A stretch of 64,000 bases of DNA from Gracilaria domingensis (taxonomy: Eukaryota > Rhodophyta > Florideophyceae > Gracilariales > Gracilariaceae): NCBI GenBank assembly GCA_022539475.1, contig VCMS01000015.1, positions 1-64,000 of the forward strand, in the 5' to 3' direction. The notes under the pieces are model-generated. The model was not told where the DNA came from and ran no database searches. It saw nothing but the letters and a program-made list of their open reading frames with translations. This document shows positions 62,540 to 64,000 of this stretch, one piece after another. Both the position numbers and the translations under genes were made by a program. How positions within the stretch are numbered: the stretch's first letter is position 1; every line of letters begins with the position of its first letter.

Positions 62540-64000
62540 ATAATATCGCGTCCAACAGGATCAAAATGCTCGAAAGGTAAGGGTACAGCCAGGTGACTCT
62601 CCTCCCCTTCCTCGGCAAAGAACTCCACGATGGTCACAGCGAATCTTAGAGGAGATACCGTTTTGTTGCAAAAGAAAAAAAAAAGACTTTCAAACCTCGT
62701 TCCCGTGTTCGCAAGCCGGAAATTCTTGTGTGAAAAGTCTTATAGACTGAGTTCAAATGTGTGCAGTGGAATAATGCTACGCAACAGATCTTCTCCAGAA
62801 CCAGGGCCGTATTTGTGACTAGATTTTTGAGCAAGTCCAAAAGTCAAAGTTACTCAAAAAAATCATTTTGAGTCATATTTGGGCACATTTTCCTTGATTC
62901 TTTTTCTAAGCGTGATTGCATAGAAATTGGAACTACTCTTCTCTTGCTTTGAGATATATAAGTATATATGTCAACTTGGTAAGGCTTTAACAACATAAAT
63001 TCTCTACAAAGAATGTTAATATCAAACTTCAAGAATTTTAAAAAGTTTTTAAGAATGATCGAAAATTTGAAAACAAAGGCAAAATTAATCAAACAAAGCG
63101 ACATCTTAACAAATTATTAGCTACATATACTATTTATAGCGAAGATAAAACTTGAGACTTAATTTGAAAACCAATTAACGTATCATTTTACAAAAGAGTA
63201 GGAATATTAGTACTCACCGGCAGATTACAGACCATCAGTAGCAAGTCGATGCGCGATCCAGAAGAACAAAATTTAGAAAGGCAGAGCTTCGTATGGCCAC
63301 AGGTACCTAATTTCTGTTCTGATGAGTGTGCCACACGTATACCAAAATCACAGAGCAACTTTCAACTTTTGCGCGAAAATTTTGATTCTACATCGGATAC
63401 CTTCCAAAAATGTACGTGTACATGGGCACGTGGACAACTTTTCGGACATGCTTGTCAGAAGTTTTGCCTCCTTCCCACTCCCGCTTCCTGATGTCCGCAC
63501 GTAAACGTACCAGCGGTAACTGCTTGTCATATTAATCGTACCAAAATATATTAATCGAAGTTTCATAAACGGCGCAATGATGGCCGATTTTCAGGAGCCT
63601 AGCCATCTTGGAGCCAAAACCTTCTAGCACAACTCTTGCTGCGCTGGAAGTTCTCAACAGATTTCCTTCAACTTCACGTAGTTGCGAGCAGCATGAATCA
63701 GCTTTCTAATGAAAAAAAACAGAGACGAAACGCCTCATACGAAACAGAGTTAGAGAGAAAAGCGACAACTGCGAAAGGTTTTGGCTTTGGGCGCGAAAAC
63801 CAAAACACCAAAACACCTGGATGTTGAGAACCGAATCAGTTACATCATCTTGACAATCTCGTTGCCACAACATCAAACAGTACTGTAAAAGTCAGCACAT
63901 CTCGACAGCGCCTGAATTCACCACAGAAGCGGCGCTGCCAGAAAAACCATTAGCCCCGATTCGTTCGCTAAGCTCAAGCTTTATCGCAGATGCAAATCCA
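62540..64000. other. AT-rich intergenic region at the window end
   Basis: No supported gene. A plus-strand frame at 63249-63491 (80 codons, eight Cys, no signal peptide) is open but unconvincing. Confidence 0.4.

Noticed and set aside
63249-63491. 80-codon Cys-containing ORF near the window end
   Set aside because: No signal peptide, irregular Cys spacing and no promoter signal.

Overview
The window looks like a piece of a transposon-rich, intron-poor eukaryotic nuclear genome. A florideophyte-type red alga is my best guess. The basis is a few compact, mostly single-exon host genes, several with predicted signal peptides, scattered among Ty3/gypsy chromovirus, Ty1/copia, Harbinger, piggyBac-like and Plavaka/CACTA-like elements. 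No rRNA, operons or bacterial signals were seen. The organism is an inference from style, not from a diagnostic gene.

Layout: 1-11361 is a chromovirus (Gypsy-1) whose left LTR is cut by the window edge. It carries gag, a long pol ending in a chromodomain, and a 599-residue ORF on the opposite strand between pol and the 3' LTR. 12080-13340 is a decayed copia piece. 13353-14738 (secreted AGE-fold epimerase-like) and 16483-17430 (secreted CxxC-repeat protein) are host genes. 18376-24165 is a young copia element with same-length, apparently identical 589-bp LTRs and a GGTTT target duplication. It sits in the last codons of a two-exon zinc-finger gene that continues to 25426. 25849-26560 is a partial duplicate of the CxxC-repeat gene start. 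27081-27377 is a His-rich repeat ORF, 28212-28391 a secreted six-Cys peptide and 28590-29891 a secreted beta-propeller. 31891-32817 is a Harbinger pseudogene. 32854-41717 is a second, decayed gypsy element (Gypsy-2, minus orientation, TSD CTTAC).

42190-43822 holds an NB-ARC fragment and a SANT-like remnant. 44500-45500 is a piggyBac-like remnant and 45781-46761 a solo gypsy LTR with TSD AAGGC. 47502-50663 is a Plavaka-like transposase with a separate zinc-finger exon. 51245-51809 is a nested pair of 280-bp miniature LTR elements (TRIM/SMART type) with a half-tRNA(iMet) primer site. 52786-54669 is a large unrecognised ORF. 55601-55939 is a hairpin-bearing MITE and 57200-58381 a second Harbinger remnant. 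59330-59910 is an AT-rich MITE-like repeat. 60066-61112 is an extremely GC-rich 2-oxoglutarate/Fe(II) oxygenase gene, and 61619-62239 a secreted unknown.

The host genes do not form a pathway. Their common theme is secretion: epimerase-like enzyme, beta-propeller, CxxC-repeat protein, six-Cys peptide and the unknown at 61.6 kb. Several have a TATA-like box about 60-80 bp upstream of the ATG. The most interesting items are the antisense ORF in Gypsy-1, the nested TRIMs primed from inside a tRNA, the copia insertion that rewrites only the last residues of a zinc-finger protein, and the dense micro-hairpins of the gypsy family.
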